Shown piece after piece: positions 9,277 through 17,418 of a stretch of DNA of 64,000 bases; position 1 is the first letter of the stretch; each line of letters begins with the position of its first letter. The DNA lies in the NCBI GenBank assembly GCA_031431335.1, contig JANPDG010000143.1:1-64000 (forward strand). Direction: 5' to 3'. This DNA is from JAAFIP01 sp031431335. GTDB lineage: Bacteria; Pseudomonadota; Gammaproteobacteria; Burkholderiales; Burkholderiaceae_C. The translations under genes were made by a program, and so were the position numbers. Under the pieces are notes generated by a model that was not told where the DNA came from, did no database searches, and was given only the letters and a program-made list of their open reading frames with translations.

Positions 9277-9726
9277 TCACCTCTTCACCTCATCCACCAG
9301 CGCCCGAAACTCATCAATATCCTCAAAACTGCGGTAAACGCTGGCAAAGCGCACGTAGGCCACTTTATCTAGCTTCTTTAATTCCCGCATCACTAGCTCG
9401 CCTAGGCGGGGGCTGGGGACTTCGCGCTGGCCTAGGTTTAGTAGCTTTTCTTCGATGCGCTCTATGGCGCTGTCTACCTGCTCGGTGCTGACGGGGCGTT
9501 TGCGCAGGGCGAGGTTGAAGCTGGCTTGCAGCTTGCTACGCTCATACTCTATGCGGCGGCCGTCTTTTTTGACCACGGCCGGAAAGTTGACCTCGGGGCG
9601 TTCGTAGGTGGTGAAGCGCTTTTCACATGCGCCGCACTGGCGGCGGCGGCGGATAAAGCCCGCGTCTTCAGAGATGCGCGTTTCGACCACTTGGGTGTCG
9701 AGGTGGTTGCAAAACGGGCATTTCAT
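9277..9726 (-). CDS. nrdR: Transcriptional repressor NrdR
   Basis: The 149-residue protein has an N-terminal zinc ribbon (CPFC near the start, CGAC near residue 32), followed by an ATP-cone domain (AVVKKDGRRIEYERSKL). NrdR represses ribonucleotide reductase genes in response to ATP/dATP. The length matches the family. It is on the same strand as glyA, 89 bases downstream of it, and that gap holds an interspersed repeat in the opposite orientation. Confidence 0.97.
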   Translation of the reverse strand: MKCPFCNHLDTQVVETRISEDAGFIRRRRQCGACEKRFTTYERPEVNFPAVVKKDGRRIEYERSKLQASFNLALRKRPVSTEQVDSAIERIEEKLLNLGQREVPSPRLGELVMRELKKLDKVAYVRFASVYRSFEDIDEFRALVDEVKR

Positions 9727-9740
9727 CTGTTGTTAACTGC

Positions 9741-9805
9741 TTTAGGTAACTTTTTAAGCACTTTTCCGACGTGGATATTAAATAGTTCGCTATATATTTA
9801 ATAGC
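9741..9805 (+). repeat. Interspersed repeat copy 1 (full, with 5' module)
   Basis: This copy starts TTTAGGTAACTTTTTAAGCA, continues TTTTCCGACGTGGATATT and then AATAGTTCGCTAT with a diverged 3' end. It lies between glyA and nrdR, in the orientation opposite to both genes. It belongs to the family with copies at 12525, 21886, 31884, 37588, 39067, 41886, 45118, 45580, 51670 and 61981. Confidence 0.85.
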
Positions 9806-9815
9806 GACCTACGGC

Positions 9816-11060
9816 TTAGCCATAGACCGGGAAGCGGCTGGTCAGCGCCACCACTTTGGCGCGCACGGCCTCAATATTGGCTGCGTCGCGCGGGTTGTCT
9901 AGTACGTCGGCTATCAGGTGGGCTGTGGCGCGGGCTTCTTCTTCTTTAAAGCCGCGGGTGGTCATGGCGGGGGTGCCTATGCGGATGCCGCTGGTGACCA
10001 TCGGCTTTTCTGGGTCTTTGGGGATGGCGTTTTTGTTGATGGTCATGTAAGCGTCGCCCAAAATAGTCTCAGCGTCCTTGCCTGTAATGCCCTTCGAGCG
10101 CAGGTCAACCAGCATCAGGTGGCTCTCGGTGCGGCCGCTGACAATGCGCAGGCCGCGCTGCACCAGCGTTTCGGCTACGACCACAGCGTTTCTCATGATT
10201 TGCTGTTGGTACACCTTAAAGCTGGGCTCCAGTGCTTCTTTGAATGCTATCGCTTTGGCAGCAATGACATGCATCAGCGGGCCGCCTTGCAGGCCAGGGA
10301 ATATGGCGCTGTTGATGGCTTTTTCGTGCTCGGCTTTCATCAATATGATGCCTCCGCGCGGGCCGCGCAGGCTTTTGTGGGTGGTGCTGGTGACCACGTC
10401 GGCAAACGGCACGGGGCTAGGGTACACGCCGCCGGCAATCAGGCCAGAGTAGTGCGCCATGTCGACCATAAATATCGCGCCAACCGCCTTGGCCACCTTG
10501 GCAAAGCGCTCAAAGTCGATGCGCAGAGCATAGGCTGACGCGCCAGCGATGATGAGCTTGGGCTTGTGCTCATGCGCCAACGCTTCCATTTTGTCGTAGT
10601 CGATCTCCTCGGCTTCGTTCAGGCCGTAGCTCACCACGTTAAACCATTTGCCGCTCATGTTCAGCGGCATGCCGTGGGTCAAGTGACCGCCTTCGGCCAG
10701 GCTCATGCCCATGATGGTGTCGCCGGGCTTTAAAAATGCCAAAAACACCGCTTGGTTGGCAGACGCGCCGCAGTGCGGCTGCACGTTGGCGGCTTCTGCG
10801 CCATAAAGCTGTTTGAGGCGGTTAATGGCCAGCGTTTCGGCCACGTCTACGTTCACGCAGCCGCCGTAGTAGCGCTTGCCTGGGTAGCCTTCGGCGTATT
10901 TGTTGGTCAGCTGGGTGCCTTGGGCGGCCATGACGGCGGGGGAGGCGTAGTTCTCAGAGGCAATCAGCTCAATATGGTGCTCTTGGCGGGCGTTCTCGGC
11001 CACGATAGAGGCGTACAGCTCAGGGTCGGCTTGTTCGATAAGGATGTTACGGTTGAACAT
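9816..11060 (-). CDS. glyA: Serine hydroxymethyltransferase
   Basis: The 414-residue PLP enzyme converts serine and tetrahydrofolate to glycine and methylene-THF. The PLP lysine lies in TTHKSLRGPRGG, and YAEGYPGKRYYGGC and GASANQAVFLAFL are diagnostic. The length is normal. It is followed downstream by nrdR. A small hairpin (CCTCT/AGAGG) lies in the leader about 35 bases before the start; I see no glycine-riboswitch fold there. Confidence 0.97.
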   Translation of the reverse strand: MFNRNILIEQADPELYASIVAENARQEHHIELIASENYASPAVMAAQGTQLTNKYAEGYPGKRYYGGCVNVDVAETLAINRLKQLYGAEAANVQPHCGASANQAVFLAFLKPGDTIMGMSLAEGGHLTHGMPLNMSGKWFNVVSYGLNEAEEIDYDKMEALAHEHKPKLIIAGASAYALRIDFERFAKVAKAVGAIFMVDMAHYSGLIAGGVYPSPVPFADVVTSTTHKSLRGPRGGIILMKAEHEKAINSAIFPGLQGGPLMHVIAAKAIAFKEALEPSFKVYQQQIMRNAVVVAETLVQRGLRIVSGRTESHLMLVDLRSKGITGKDAETILGDAYMTINKNAIPKDPEKPMVTSGIRIGTPAMTTRGFKEEEARATAHLIADVLDNPRDAANIEAVRAKVVALTSRFPVYG

Positions 11061-11188
11061 GGTGTGGCAGTCCTAGGTTGGTAAGGAGTGTCCTCTAAGA
11101 GTAGAGGCTGCCCAGGCGAACGGCTAAAACGCGAATCATGCGCCCCAAGGCGCACAGTGCGGCACGCTCCCTAGTGGTGGCCCACGTC

Positions 11189-11222
11189 GGCGCTGGTGCT
11201 TTTGTGAAAAAAAGCCAGCGCC
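11189..11222. terminator. Strong hairpin between the lytic transglycosylase and glyA
   Basis: GGCGCTGG (11189-11196) pairs with CCAGCGCC (11215-11222). Inside the loop CTTTT can pair with a run of A. It lies 40-70 bases downstream of the transglycosylase stop and upstream of glyA on the same strand, so a terminator or attenuator role is plausible, but no T run follows the stem. Confidence 0.4.
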
Positions 11223-11260
11223 TATCGCCAGTTGCGTACAGGCCTAAGTGTACCTTAAGC

Positions 11261-12094
11261 TTATGAGTTTGCCAGCGCAGCGATGGTGTCTTCGATGTCG
11301 GTTTTAGGCTTCACAGGCGCTATCACGGGGATGGTCTGCGGCGTAAAAGGTGTGATCGTAGGCACAGGCTTGCCGCCTGCCACTTCGCGCAGCCGGGCGT
11401 GCTCGGCCATTACTTTGGCGGTATAGCCGCCCTCAGTGGCGTCGCTGGTTGCGCCCACATATTGACGCAGACCGCCTTCGATCGAGCCAGCGCGGGCAAT
11501 ACAGTCTTGCAGCACTTTAACGCCCACGCGCAGGTTAGTGACCGGGTCAAAAGCTGCAAATTTGCCGCCAAAGCCTTCGTATTTATCGCTGTGTATATTA
11601 GTCATCACCTGCATCAGCCCTTGCGCACCTACGGGGCTCTGGGCAAACGGGTTAAAGCTCGACTCGATGGCCATGATGGCCAAAATGAGGGTTGGCTCGA
11701 TTTTGGTTTTAGCACCCACCTCGTAAGCCTCGGCCACTAGGGCAGAGATGGGCTCAGGAGCGACACTGTATTTTTTGCTCAGCCAGTAGGCCACTGCGGC
11801 TTGCTGTTTGGGCAGGTCTTTGGGGTTGGCTGCAGTGGCGCGGTCAATGGCTTCGGGCTCGGCCACGAGTGCCGAGGCATCGGCCACAACCACTGGCTGG
11901 CGAGCCTGTAGCCAGCCCATCAAGGCTGCCTCGCTCTGCAAGCGAAGCTCAGGTTTGGCCACCATCGTCAAAGCCAAGAACGCCAATACCAAGCCCACCA
12001 TGGCCAAGCCATTGTGCGCAATCTCAAAAAATCCTTGTGCCACATCGCCTGCGAAAGTTCGCACGCCCTGGCCAAAACGCTTAATCACTGTCAT
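11261..12094 (-). CDS. Lytic transglycosylase with SLT domain
   Basis: The protein (277 residues from ATG 12094, which is preceded by AAAGG) has an N-terminal membrane segment (about residues 22-40: NGLAMVGLVLAFLALTMV). The SLT fold carries the catalytic glutamate in LAIMAIESSFNPFAQS and the QGLMQVM motif. It cleaves peptidoglycan glycan strands with formation of an anhydro sugar. The open frame continues upstream to 12241, but that part lacks coding character. It may be involved in cell-wall remodelling for secretion machines; no such genes are adjacent. Confidence 0.85.
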   Translation of the reverse strand: MTVIKRFGQGVRTFAGDVAQGFFEIAHNGLAMVGLVLAFLALTMVAKPELRLQSEAALMGWLQARQPVVVADASALVAEPEAIDRATAANPKDLPKQQAAVAYWLSKKYSVAPEPISALVAEAYEVGAKTKIEPTLILAIMAIESSFNPFAQSPVGAQGLMQVMTNIHSDKYEGFGGKFAAFDPVTNLRVGVKVLQDCIARAGSIEGGLRQYVGATSDATEGGYTAKVMAEHARLREVAGGKPVPTITPFTPQTIPVIAPVKPKTDIEDTIAALANS

Positions 12095-12524
12095 ATCACG
12101 CCTTTCTACGCGGGGGCAAACTTCACATGACTGCAGCTTGTTAGCTGTGCAGCCAAATGATGTGCCCCTCGTTTGGATTGGAAACACTGGTATCGCGGAC
12201 TGCACATATATAGTATGTGTGCAAGGCAGTCTCATCGACACCCTACCGAACTTGGTAGCAGAACGGGCCGTTGGCTCTAAGGGGAGCCAAGGGTTAGCCC
12301 GTGGTTTTTGATTACAGGCAAATTGTAGGGGCCTTGCTCATACACGGTCAAGCATTTGGTATCTATTTGATATATCAAATTAGGCATTAAAACCCGTTGG
12401 ACGTGGTGTTTTGCACGGTTTTGAGCGTTTAAAGCTCTAAAACGGCTGACTTAGAGACTAATGCTTAAACCGGGTGACTGCGGTTTGGGCGGGTTGTTTT
12501 GCCGGGTTGTGTGACATTTAGTAT

Positions 12525-12568
12525 GAAAATAATAGCAAACTATTGAATATCTACGTCGGAAAAGTGCT
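12525..12568 (-). repeat. Interspersed repeat copy 2 (core only)
   Basis: On the minus strand it reads CACTTTTCCGACGTAGATATT followed by CAATAGTTTGCTATTATTTTC. The 5' module seen in copies 1, 4, 5, 7 and 10 is absent here. It lies in the intergenic region upstream of clpX. Confidence 0.8.
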
Positions 12569-12706
12569 CATTTTTCTTCCAAAAGCGTGATTGATGAGAT
12601 GAAACGGGCTGTTGAGCTGACTAAGTGGTTTCCGGTGGGATTCATTAATCAGGCTTTTGTGGCCTTGGGGTGAGTTTCGTTTGGCTTGGCTTGATTGTGT
12701 GGCTTT

Positions 12707-12780
12707 GGTGAGATGGCGTATGCAAATCGCCCTCACACTGGGGTACCAGAGATCGGTCAATTTGCATACGCCATCTCACC
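12707..12780. repeat. Perfect 21-bp hairpin A
   Basis: Arms 12707-12727 and 12760-12780 are perfect reverse complements (GGTGAGATGG...CCATCTCACC). The 32-base loop itself contains a small hairpin, CTGG-GGTA-CCAG (12738-12749). No T run follows, so it is not a standard terminator. Confidence 0.9.
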
Positions 12781-12863
12781 TGCGACCACCTAGGCGCGCT
12801 GCCCGTAGCTTCGTCAAAGACTACGTGTTCAATACCGGCAGCGCTCTACATTAATCAGATCAA

Positions 12864-12931
12864 GTGTGTGGGTGTCCCTCTCGCCGGGTGTAAGGGTACT
12901 CCCGTGCCAGGCGAGAGGGACACCCACACAC
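12864..12931. repeat. Perfect 22-bp hairpin B
   Basis: Arms 12864-12885 and 12910-12931 are perfect reverse complements (GTGTGTGGGT...ACCCACACAC). The 24-base loop contains a small hairpin, GGG-TACT-CCC (12894-12903). The arm sequence is unrelated to hairpin A, but the architecture (long perfect stem, nested mini-hairpin) is the same. Confidence 0.9.
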
Positions 12932-13100
12932 GCAGAGACAAAGCCAGCGAATACAAGGAAAATCAGCCACTCAAGCAAATCAAAGTCTTCAGGTAAATGG
13001 CAGATAACTGACGGAAAATCCCGCCAAACTGGCCTGCAAGTCATTTTGGTTACTTCTTCGCAGTATCATTAGCAAATTAGCATCACCAGGCACCCAATTC

Positions 13101-14363
13101 ATGGCCGACCGTAAAGGCTCTCCGAGCGAAAAAACACTGCATTGCTCCTTTTGCGGCAAAAGCCAGCACGAGGTCAAAAAACTGATCGCTGGTCCGTCAG
13201 TGTTTATCTGTGACGAATGCATCGACCTGTGCAACGACATCATCCGCGATGAAGTGCTGCCAGAGTCAGAGCGCGAAGCGCGCGGCGACCTGCCCACGCC
13301 GCTGGAGATTAAAAACAACCTCGACAGCTACGTCATTGGCCAAGACCCGGCCAAACGCGCGCTGGCCGTGGCCGTGTACAACCACTACAAGCGCCTGCGC
13401 TACAAAGACAAGTCCAAAACAGGCGAGGTCGAGCTGACCAAAAGCAATATTTTGCTTATCGGCCCCACTGGCTCGGGCAAGACCCTGCTGGCCCAAACCA
13501 TGGCCCGCATGCTCAATGTGCCGTTTGTCATGGCAGACGCCACCACGCTCACTGAAGCAGGCTACGTGGGCGAAGACGTTGAAAACATCATCTCCAAGCT
13601 GCTGCAAACCTGCAACTACGACGTCGAAAAAGCCCAGCAAGGCATTGTGTATATTGACGAAATCGACAAAATCTCGCGCAAGTCTGACAACCCGTCCATC
13701 ACCCGCGATGTATCGGGCGAGGGCGTGCAACAGGCGTTGCTCAAGATCATCGAAGGCACCATGGCCAGCGTGCCGCCCCAAGGCGGGCGCAAGCACCCCA
13801 ACCAAGACTTTTTGCAGATCGACACGACCAATATTTTGTTTATCTGCGGCGGCGCATTTGCGGGGCTAGAAAAGGTCATCGAAGCGCGCACCGAAGCCTC
13901 GGGCATCGGGTTTGGCGCAACCGTCAAGAGCAAAAAACAGCGCTCTTTAAGCCAGAGCTTTTTAGAGATCGAGCCAGAAGACTTGATCAAATATGGCCTG
14001 ATTCCTGAGCTGATTGGCCGCATGCCCGTAGTGGCGGCGCTGTCTGAGCTGTCTGAGGATGCAATGGTACAGATTTTGACCGAGCCTAAAAACGCGCTGG
14101 TTAAGCAATACGCCAAGCTGCTGGCTATGGAAGGCGCTGAGCTGGAAGTGCGCCCCAGCGCGCTCAAAGCCATTGCGCGCAAGGCGCTGGTGCGCAAGAC
14201 TGGTGCCCGCGGCCTGCGTTCGATCCTAGAAAACGCGCTGATCGACACCATGTTTGACCTGCCCAATGCGGGCAATGTTGAAAAAGTGGTGCTGGATGAG
14301 TCCACCATTGACGAAAACAAACCGCCGCTCTTGGTGTACCGCGAAACAGCCAAAAAGGCGTGA
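13101..14363 (+). CDS. clpX: ClpX, ATP-binding unfoldase of the Clp protease
   Basis: The 420-residue protein has an N-terminal C4 zinc-binding domain (C15, C18, C37, C40), Walker A GPTGSGKT (residues 121-128), Walker B YIDEIDKI and a C-terminal sensor-2 region. The RYKDKSKTGEVE and GLIPELIGRMP segments are ClpX signatures. ClpX unfolds substrates and feeds them to ClpP. Unusually, no clpP or tig is present upstream; lon follows 124 bases downstream. Confidence 0.97.
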   Translation: MADRKGSPSEKTLHCSFCGKSQHEVKKLIAGPSVFICDECIDLCNDIIRDEVLPESEREARGDLPTPLEIKNNLDSYVIGQDPAKRALAVAVYNHYKRLRYKDKSKTGEVELTKSNILLIGPTGSGKTLLAQTMARMLNVPFVMADATTLTEAGYVGEDVENIISKLLQTCNYDVEKAQQGIVYIDEIDKISRKSDNPSITRDVSGEGVQQALLKIIEGTMASVPPQGGRKHPNQDFLQIDTTNILFICGGAFAGLEKVIEARTEASGIGFGATVKSKKQRSLSQSFLEIEPEDLIKYGLIPELIGRMPVVAALSELSEDAMVQILTEPKNALVKQYAKLLAMEGAELEVRPSALKAIARKALVRKTGARGLRSILENALIDTMFDLPNAGNVEKVVLDESTIDENKPPLLVYRETAKKA

Positions 14364-14487
14364 AATTGACCCGCGTGAACATGCCTGGCCCGAACACCTG
14401 ATCACGGCTGAAACATCTGGGGGCTTGAAATCTTCGAACTTTGCCCTGATATTTCGCTCTACAACCCATAAAAGCTGAAAGACAACC

Positions 14488-16929
14488 ATGTCAGGCAACA
14501 CCACCCTACCGTCCGAGCCGATTGACCTGCCGCTGCTGCCGCTGCGTGATGTGGTGGTCTTTCCGCACATGGTCATTCCGCTATTTGTGGGCCGCGCCAA
14601 GAGCATCAAGGCGCTAGAGTCGGCCATGGAGTCTGAGCGGCGCATTATGTTGGTGGCGCAAAAGGCGGCCGCCAAAGACGAGCCAGCGGTCGAAGACATG
14701 TTTGCGGTGGGCTGCGTGTCCACCATTTTGCAAATGCTCAAGTTGCCTGACGGTACCGTAAAGGTGTTGGTAGAAGGCCAGCAGCGCGCCATAGTCAACC
14801 AAATTACCGATGGTGAGGTGCACTTTAGCGCCAATGTGACGCCCATCGTGCCCGAAGAGCTGACCGAGCCGCGCACCAATGACATTGAGGCGCTGCGCCG
14901 CGCAGTGATTGGCCAGTTTGACCAGTATGTCAAATTAAATAAAAAAATCCCCCCCGAGATTTTGACCTCTATCTCCAGCATCGACGACGCGGGCCGCTTG
15001 GCCGACACCATCGCCGCGCATGTGCCGCTCAAGCTGGACAGCAAACAAGCTGTGCTCGATTTGTCAGATGTGAAGGCGCGGCTAGAAAACGTGTACGAGC
15101 AGATTGAGCGCGAAGTTGATATTTTGAATGTCGACAAAAAAATCCGTGGCCGCGTGAAGCGCCAGATGGAAAAAAACCAGCGCGACTTTTATTTGAATGA
15201 GCAAGTTAAAGCGATTCAAAAAGAACTCGGCGACGGCGAAGAGGGTGCAGACATTGAAGAGCTCGACAAAAAGATCAAGCTCGCCAAAATGCCCAAAGAC
15301 GCGCTTAAAAAAGCCGAGAGCGAACTCAAAAAGCTCAAGCTCATGTCGCCCATGTCGGCCGAGGCCAGCGTGGTGCGCAACTATATTGAAGTGCTGATCA
15401 ACCTGCCGTGGTCTAAAAAGACCAAGATCAAACACAACCTGGGTCACGCCGAAGAGGTGCTCAATGCCGACCACTTTGGACTGGAAAAAGTCAAAGACCG
15501 CATTTTGGAATATCTCGCAGTGCAGCAGCGCGTGGACAAAGTCAAAGCGCCGATTTTGTGCCTCGTAGGCCCGCCAGGTGTGGGCAAGACCTCGTTGGGT
15601 CAGTCGATAGCCAAAGCCACGGGCCGCAAGTATGTGCGCATGGCGCTGGGCGGCATGCGTGACGAGGCCGAGATTCGCGGGCACCGCCGCACTTACATTG
15701 GCGCGCTGCCAGGCAAGGTGCTGCAAAGCCTGACCAAGGTGGCCACACGGAACCCGCTGTTCTTGCTTGACGAGATCGACAAGCTGGGCACCGAGTACCG
15801 TGGTGACCCATCAAGCGCGCTGCTCGAGGTGCTAGACCCCGAGCAAAACCACACTTTCAGCGACCATTATGTGGACGTTGACTTTGACCTGAGCGATGTG
15901 ATGTTTGTGGCGACCAGCAACTCGATGAACATTCCGCCTGCGCTCTTAGACCGCATGGAAGTGATTCGCCTGTCGGGTTATACCGAAGACGAAAAAACCA
16001 GTATTGCAATGCGCTACCTCTCGCCCAAACAGCTAGAGAACAACGGCGTGAAAGACACCGAGCTGGAGATCACCGAATCGGCTGTGCGCGACATCGTGCG
16101 CTACTACACCCGCGAGGCGGGCGTGCGCTCGCTCGAGCGCGAGCTGTCTAAGATTTGCCGCAAAGTGGTCAAGGGTTTGCAGCTCAAGACCTACACCAGC
16201 AAAGTGGTGGTCAAGGCGGAGAATTTGAACGACTTTTTAGGGGTGCAAAAATTCACCTACGGCCGCGCCGAAAAAGACAACCAAGTAGGCCAAGTGGTCG
16301 GCTTGGCGTGGACCGAAGTGGGCGGCGATTTGCTAACCATTGAAGCTGCGCTCATGCCCGGTAAGGGCGTGATTACGCGCACCGGTTCGCTGGGCGATGT
16401 GATGAAAGAGTCGGTCGAGGCCGCGCGCACTGTGGTGCGCTCGCGCGCGCGCCGCTTGGGCATCAAAGACGAAGCGTTTGAAAAGAAAGACCTGCACATT
16501 CACGTGCCTGACGGCGCAACACCCAAAGACGGGCCGAGCGCAGGCGCAGCCATGACGACTGCATTTGTCTCAGCGCTCACCGGTATTCCTGTGCGCGCTG
16601 ATGTGGCCATGACGGGCGAGATCACGCTGCGCGGCGAAGTTACCGGTATTGGTGGCCTGAAAGAAAAGCTGCTTGCAGCCTTGCGCGGCGGTATTAAAAC
16701 CGTGCTGATCCCTGAAGAGAACGCTAAAGACTTGCAAGATATTCCAGAAAATGTGAAAAATGGTTTGGAAATCGTGCCCGTGAAATGGATCGACCAAGTG
16801 CTGGCGATTGCGCTAGAGCGTATGCCAGCAGCGTTGCCGGATGAAGAGCCGATAGCTGCTGCAGTAGCGGTTGCTGTAGAGGCTGCAAAAATTTCTGCAA
16901 CTGAATCTTCTGCCTCTGTAAAACACTAA
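14488..16929 (+). CDS. lon: ATP-dependent protease Lon
   Basis: The 813-residue protein has a LonN substrate-binding domain (LPLLPLRDVVVFPHMVIPLFVGR), an AAA+ module with Walker A GPPGVGKTS near residue 361, and a serine-lysine protease domain. The catalytic Ser684 lies in DGPSAGAAM and the lysine in GGLKEKLLAA. The cytosolic homohexamer degrades misfolded and regulatory proteins. Length is that of the family plus an Ala-rich tail. The clpX-lon order is conserved in beta-proteobacteria. Confidence 0.97.
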   Translation: MSGNTTLPSEPIDLPLLPLRDVVVFPHMVIPLFVGRAKSIKALESAMESERRIMLVAQKAAAKDEPAVEDMFAVGCVSTILQMLKLPDGTVKVLVEGQQRAIVNQITDGEVHFSANVTPIVPEELTEPRTNDIEALRRAVIGQFDQYVKLNKKIPPEILTSISSIDDAGRLADTIAAHVPLKLDSKQAVLDLSDVKARLENVYEQIEREVDILNVDKKIRGRVKRQMEKNQRDFYLNEQVKAIQKELGDGEEGADIEELDKKIKLAKMPKDALKKAESELKKLKLMSPMSAEASVVRNYIEVLINLPWSKKTKIKHNLGHAEEVLNADHFGLEKVKDRILEYLAVQQRVDKVKAPILCLVGPPGVGKTSLGQSIAKATGRKYVRMALGGMRDEAEIRGHRRTYIGALPGKVLQSLTKVATRNPLFLLDEIDKLGTEYRGDPSSALLEVLDPEQNHTFSDHYVDVDFDLSDVMFVATSNSMNIPPALLDRMEVIRLSGYTEDEKTSIAMRYLSPKQLENNGVKDTELEITESAVRDIVRYYTREAGVRSLERELSKICRKVVKGLQLKTYTSKVVVKAENLNDFLGVQKFTYGRAEKDNQVGQVVGLAWTEVGGDLLTIEAALMPGKGVITRTGSLGDVMKESVEAARTVVRSRARRLGIKDEAFEKKDLHIHVPDGATPKDGPSAGAAMTTAFVSALTGIPVRADVAMTGEITLRGEVTGIGGLKEKLLAALRGGIKTVLIPEENAKDLQDIPENVKNGLEIVPVKWIDQVLAIALERMPAALPDEEPIAAAVAVAVEAAKISATESSASVKH

Positions 16930-16939
16930 AAAGTTCTGC

Positions 16940-16945
16940 TACAAT
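16940..16945 (+). promoter_or_regulatory. Probable -10 box of the tRNA gene cluster
   Basis: TACAAT lies 12 bases before the first base of tRNA-Gly. The matching -35 would fall in the last codons of lon and is weak (TGTAAA). Confidence 0.4.
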
Positions 16946-16957
16946 CGTAGCTTCGAT

Positions 16958-17033
16958 GCGGGAATAGCTCAGTTGGTAGAGCGCAACCTTGCCAAGGTTG
17001 AGGTCGAGAGTTCGAGACTCTTTTCCCGCTCCA
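16958..17033 (+). tRNA. tRNA-Gly (anticodon GCC)
   Basis: The acceptor stem is GCGGGAA/TTCCCGC, with discriminator T and an encoded CCA end. The D arm contains AGCTCAGTTGGTAGAGC, the anticodon loop is CTTGCCA with GCC at 16991-16993, and the T arm is GAGAGTTCGAGACTC. Gly-Cys-Leu is the same order as glyW-cysT-leuZ of Escherichia coli. Confidence 0.96.
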
Positions 17034-17046
17034 CATCGCTAAAAAA

Positions 17047-17073
17047 GGGAAGCAACAGCTTCCCTTTTTTTCT
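17047..17073 (+). terminator. Rho-independent terminator after tRNA-Gly
   Basis: GGGAAGC-AACA-GCTTCCC is followed by seven T residues. It lies between tRNA-Gly and tRNA-Cys, so the latter two tRNAs would need read-through or their own promoter. Confidence 0.8.
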
Positions 17074-17148
17074 CTGGTTTTTATGTCAAGCAACTTTGGC
17101 AAGTTGAACCAGCAGGCTTTTACGAGTTTGCTGGAGGTTAAGTTAAGT

Positions 17149-17222
17149 GGCGCGGTAGCAAAGCGGTTATGCCCCGGATTGCAAATCCGGTTAGCCCAGT
17201 TCGACTCTGGGCCGCGCCTCCA
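17149..17222 (+). tRNA. tRNA-Cys (anticodon GCA)
   Basis: The acceptor stem is GGCGCGG/CCGCGCC with discriminator T and an encoded CCA. The anticodon stem is CCGGATT-GCA-AATCCGG with GCA at 17181-17183, and the T arm is CCCAGTTCGACTCTGGG. Confidence 0.96.
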
Positions 17223-17272
17223 GTTTGAGTATGCTTCGCAAGCCACCTTGCGCGGTACGAGTAGTCCTAGTA

Positions 17273-17365
17273 GCCTGAGTGGTGGAATTGGTAGACACAG
17301 CGGACTTAAAATCCGCCGCTTCGTTCATAGCGGGCGTACCGGTTCGATTCCGGTCTCAGGCACCA
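17273..17365 (+). tRNA. tRNA-Leu (anticodon TAA)
   Basis: The acceptor stem is GCCTGAG/CTCAGGC with discriminator A and an encoded CCA. The class II long variable arm (CGCTTCGTTCATAGCGG) is present, and the anticodon TAA is at 17307-17309 within GCGGACTTAAAATCCGC. Confidence 0.96.
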
Positions 17366-17418
17366 CAAAAATCCTTATAGCCTCTTGCACTTGTTTGCAG
17401 TGGTACTACACTCTACTT

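Larger units (their letters stand above)
12095..13100. other. About 1 kb intergenic region rich in inverted repeats
   Basis: I find no convincing protein gene here on either strand. The region contains a 16-bp perfect palindrome (ATTTGATATATCAAAT, 12365-12380), a GTTTTGAGC/GCTCTAAAAC hairpin (12418-12443), one interspersed repeat (12525-12568), and two perfect long hairpins (12707-12780 and 12864-12931). In related genomes clpX is preceded by tig and clpP, so this gap also marks a break in a usually conserved gene order. Confidence 0.6.

Noticed and set aside
9255..9491. 78-codon plus-strand frame opposite nrdR
   Set aside because: Shadow of nrdR, no start signal.
11180..11192. CCACGTCGG near glyA as a possible repeat copy
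   Set aside because: Only nine bases agree with the repeat core and neither the AT-rich hairpins nor the 5' module follow.
11061..11260. Glycine or other riboswitch upstream of glyA
   Set aside because: The leader has a small hairpin (CCTCT/AGAGG) but none of the conserved riboswitch core sequences I can recall.
12829..13072. Small open frames on both strands over hairpin B
   Set aside because: They merely reflect the perfect inverted repeat read in both directions, with no Shine-Dalgarno or coding bias.
13616..15137. Two long minus-strand frames opposite clpX and lon
   Set aside because: Antisense shadows of strongly conserved genes without their own motifs or ribosome-binding sites.
16930..17400. 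tRNA cluster as an integration site for a genomic island
   Set aside because: No integrase, no duplicated tRNA 3' end and no foreign gene block flanks the cluster.
17083..17418. Upstream extension of the hypothetical gene at 17419
   Set aside because: This part of the open frame runs through tRNA-Cys and tRNA-Leu, so it cannot be a real coding start.
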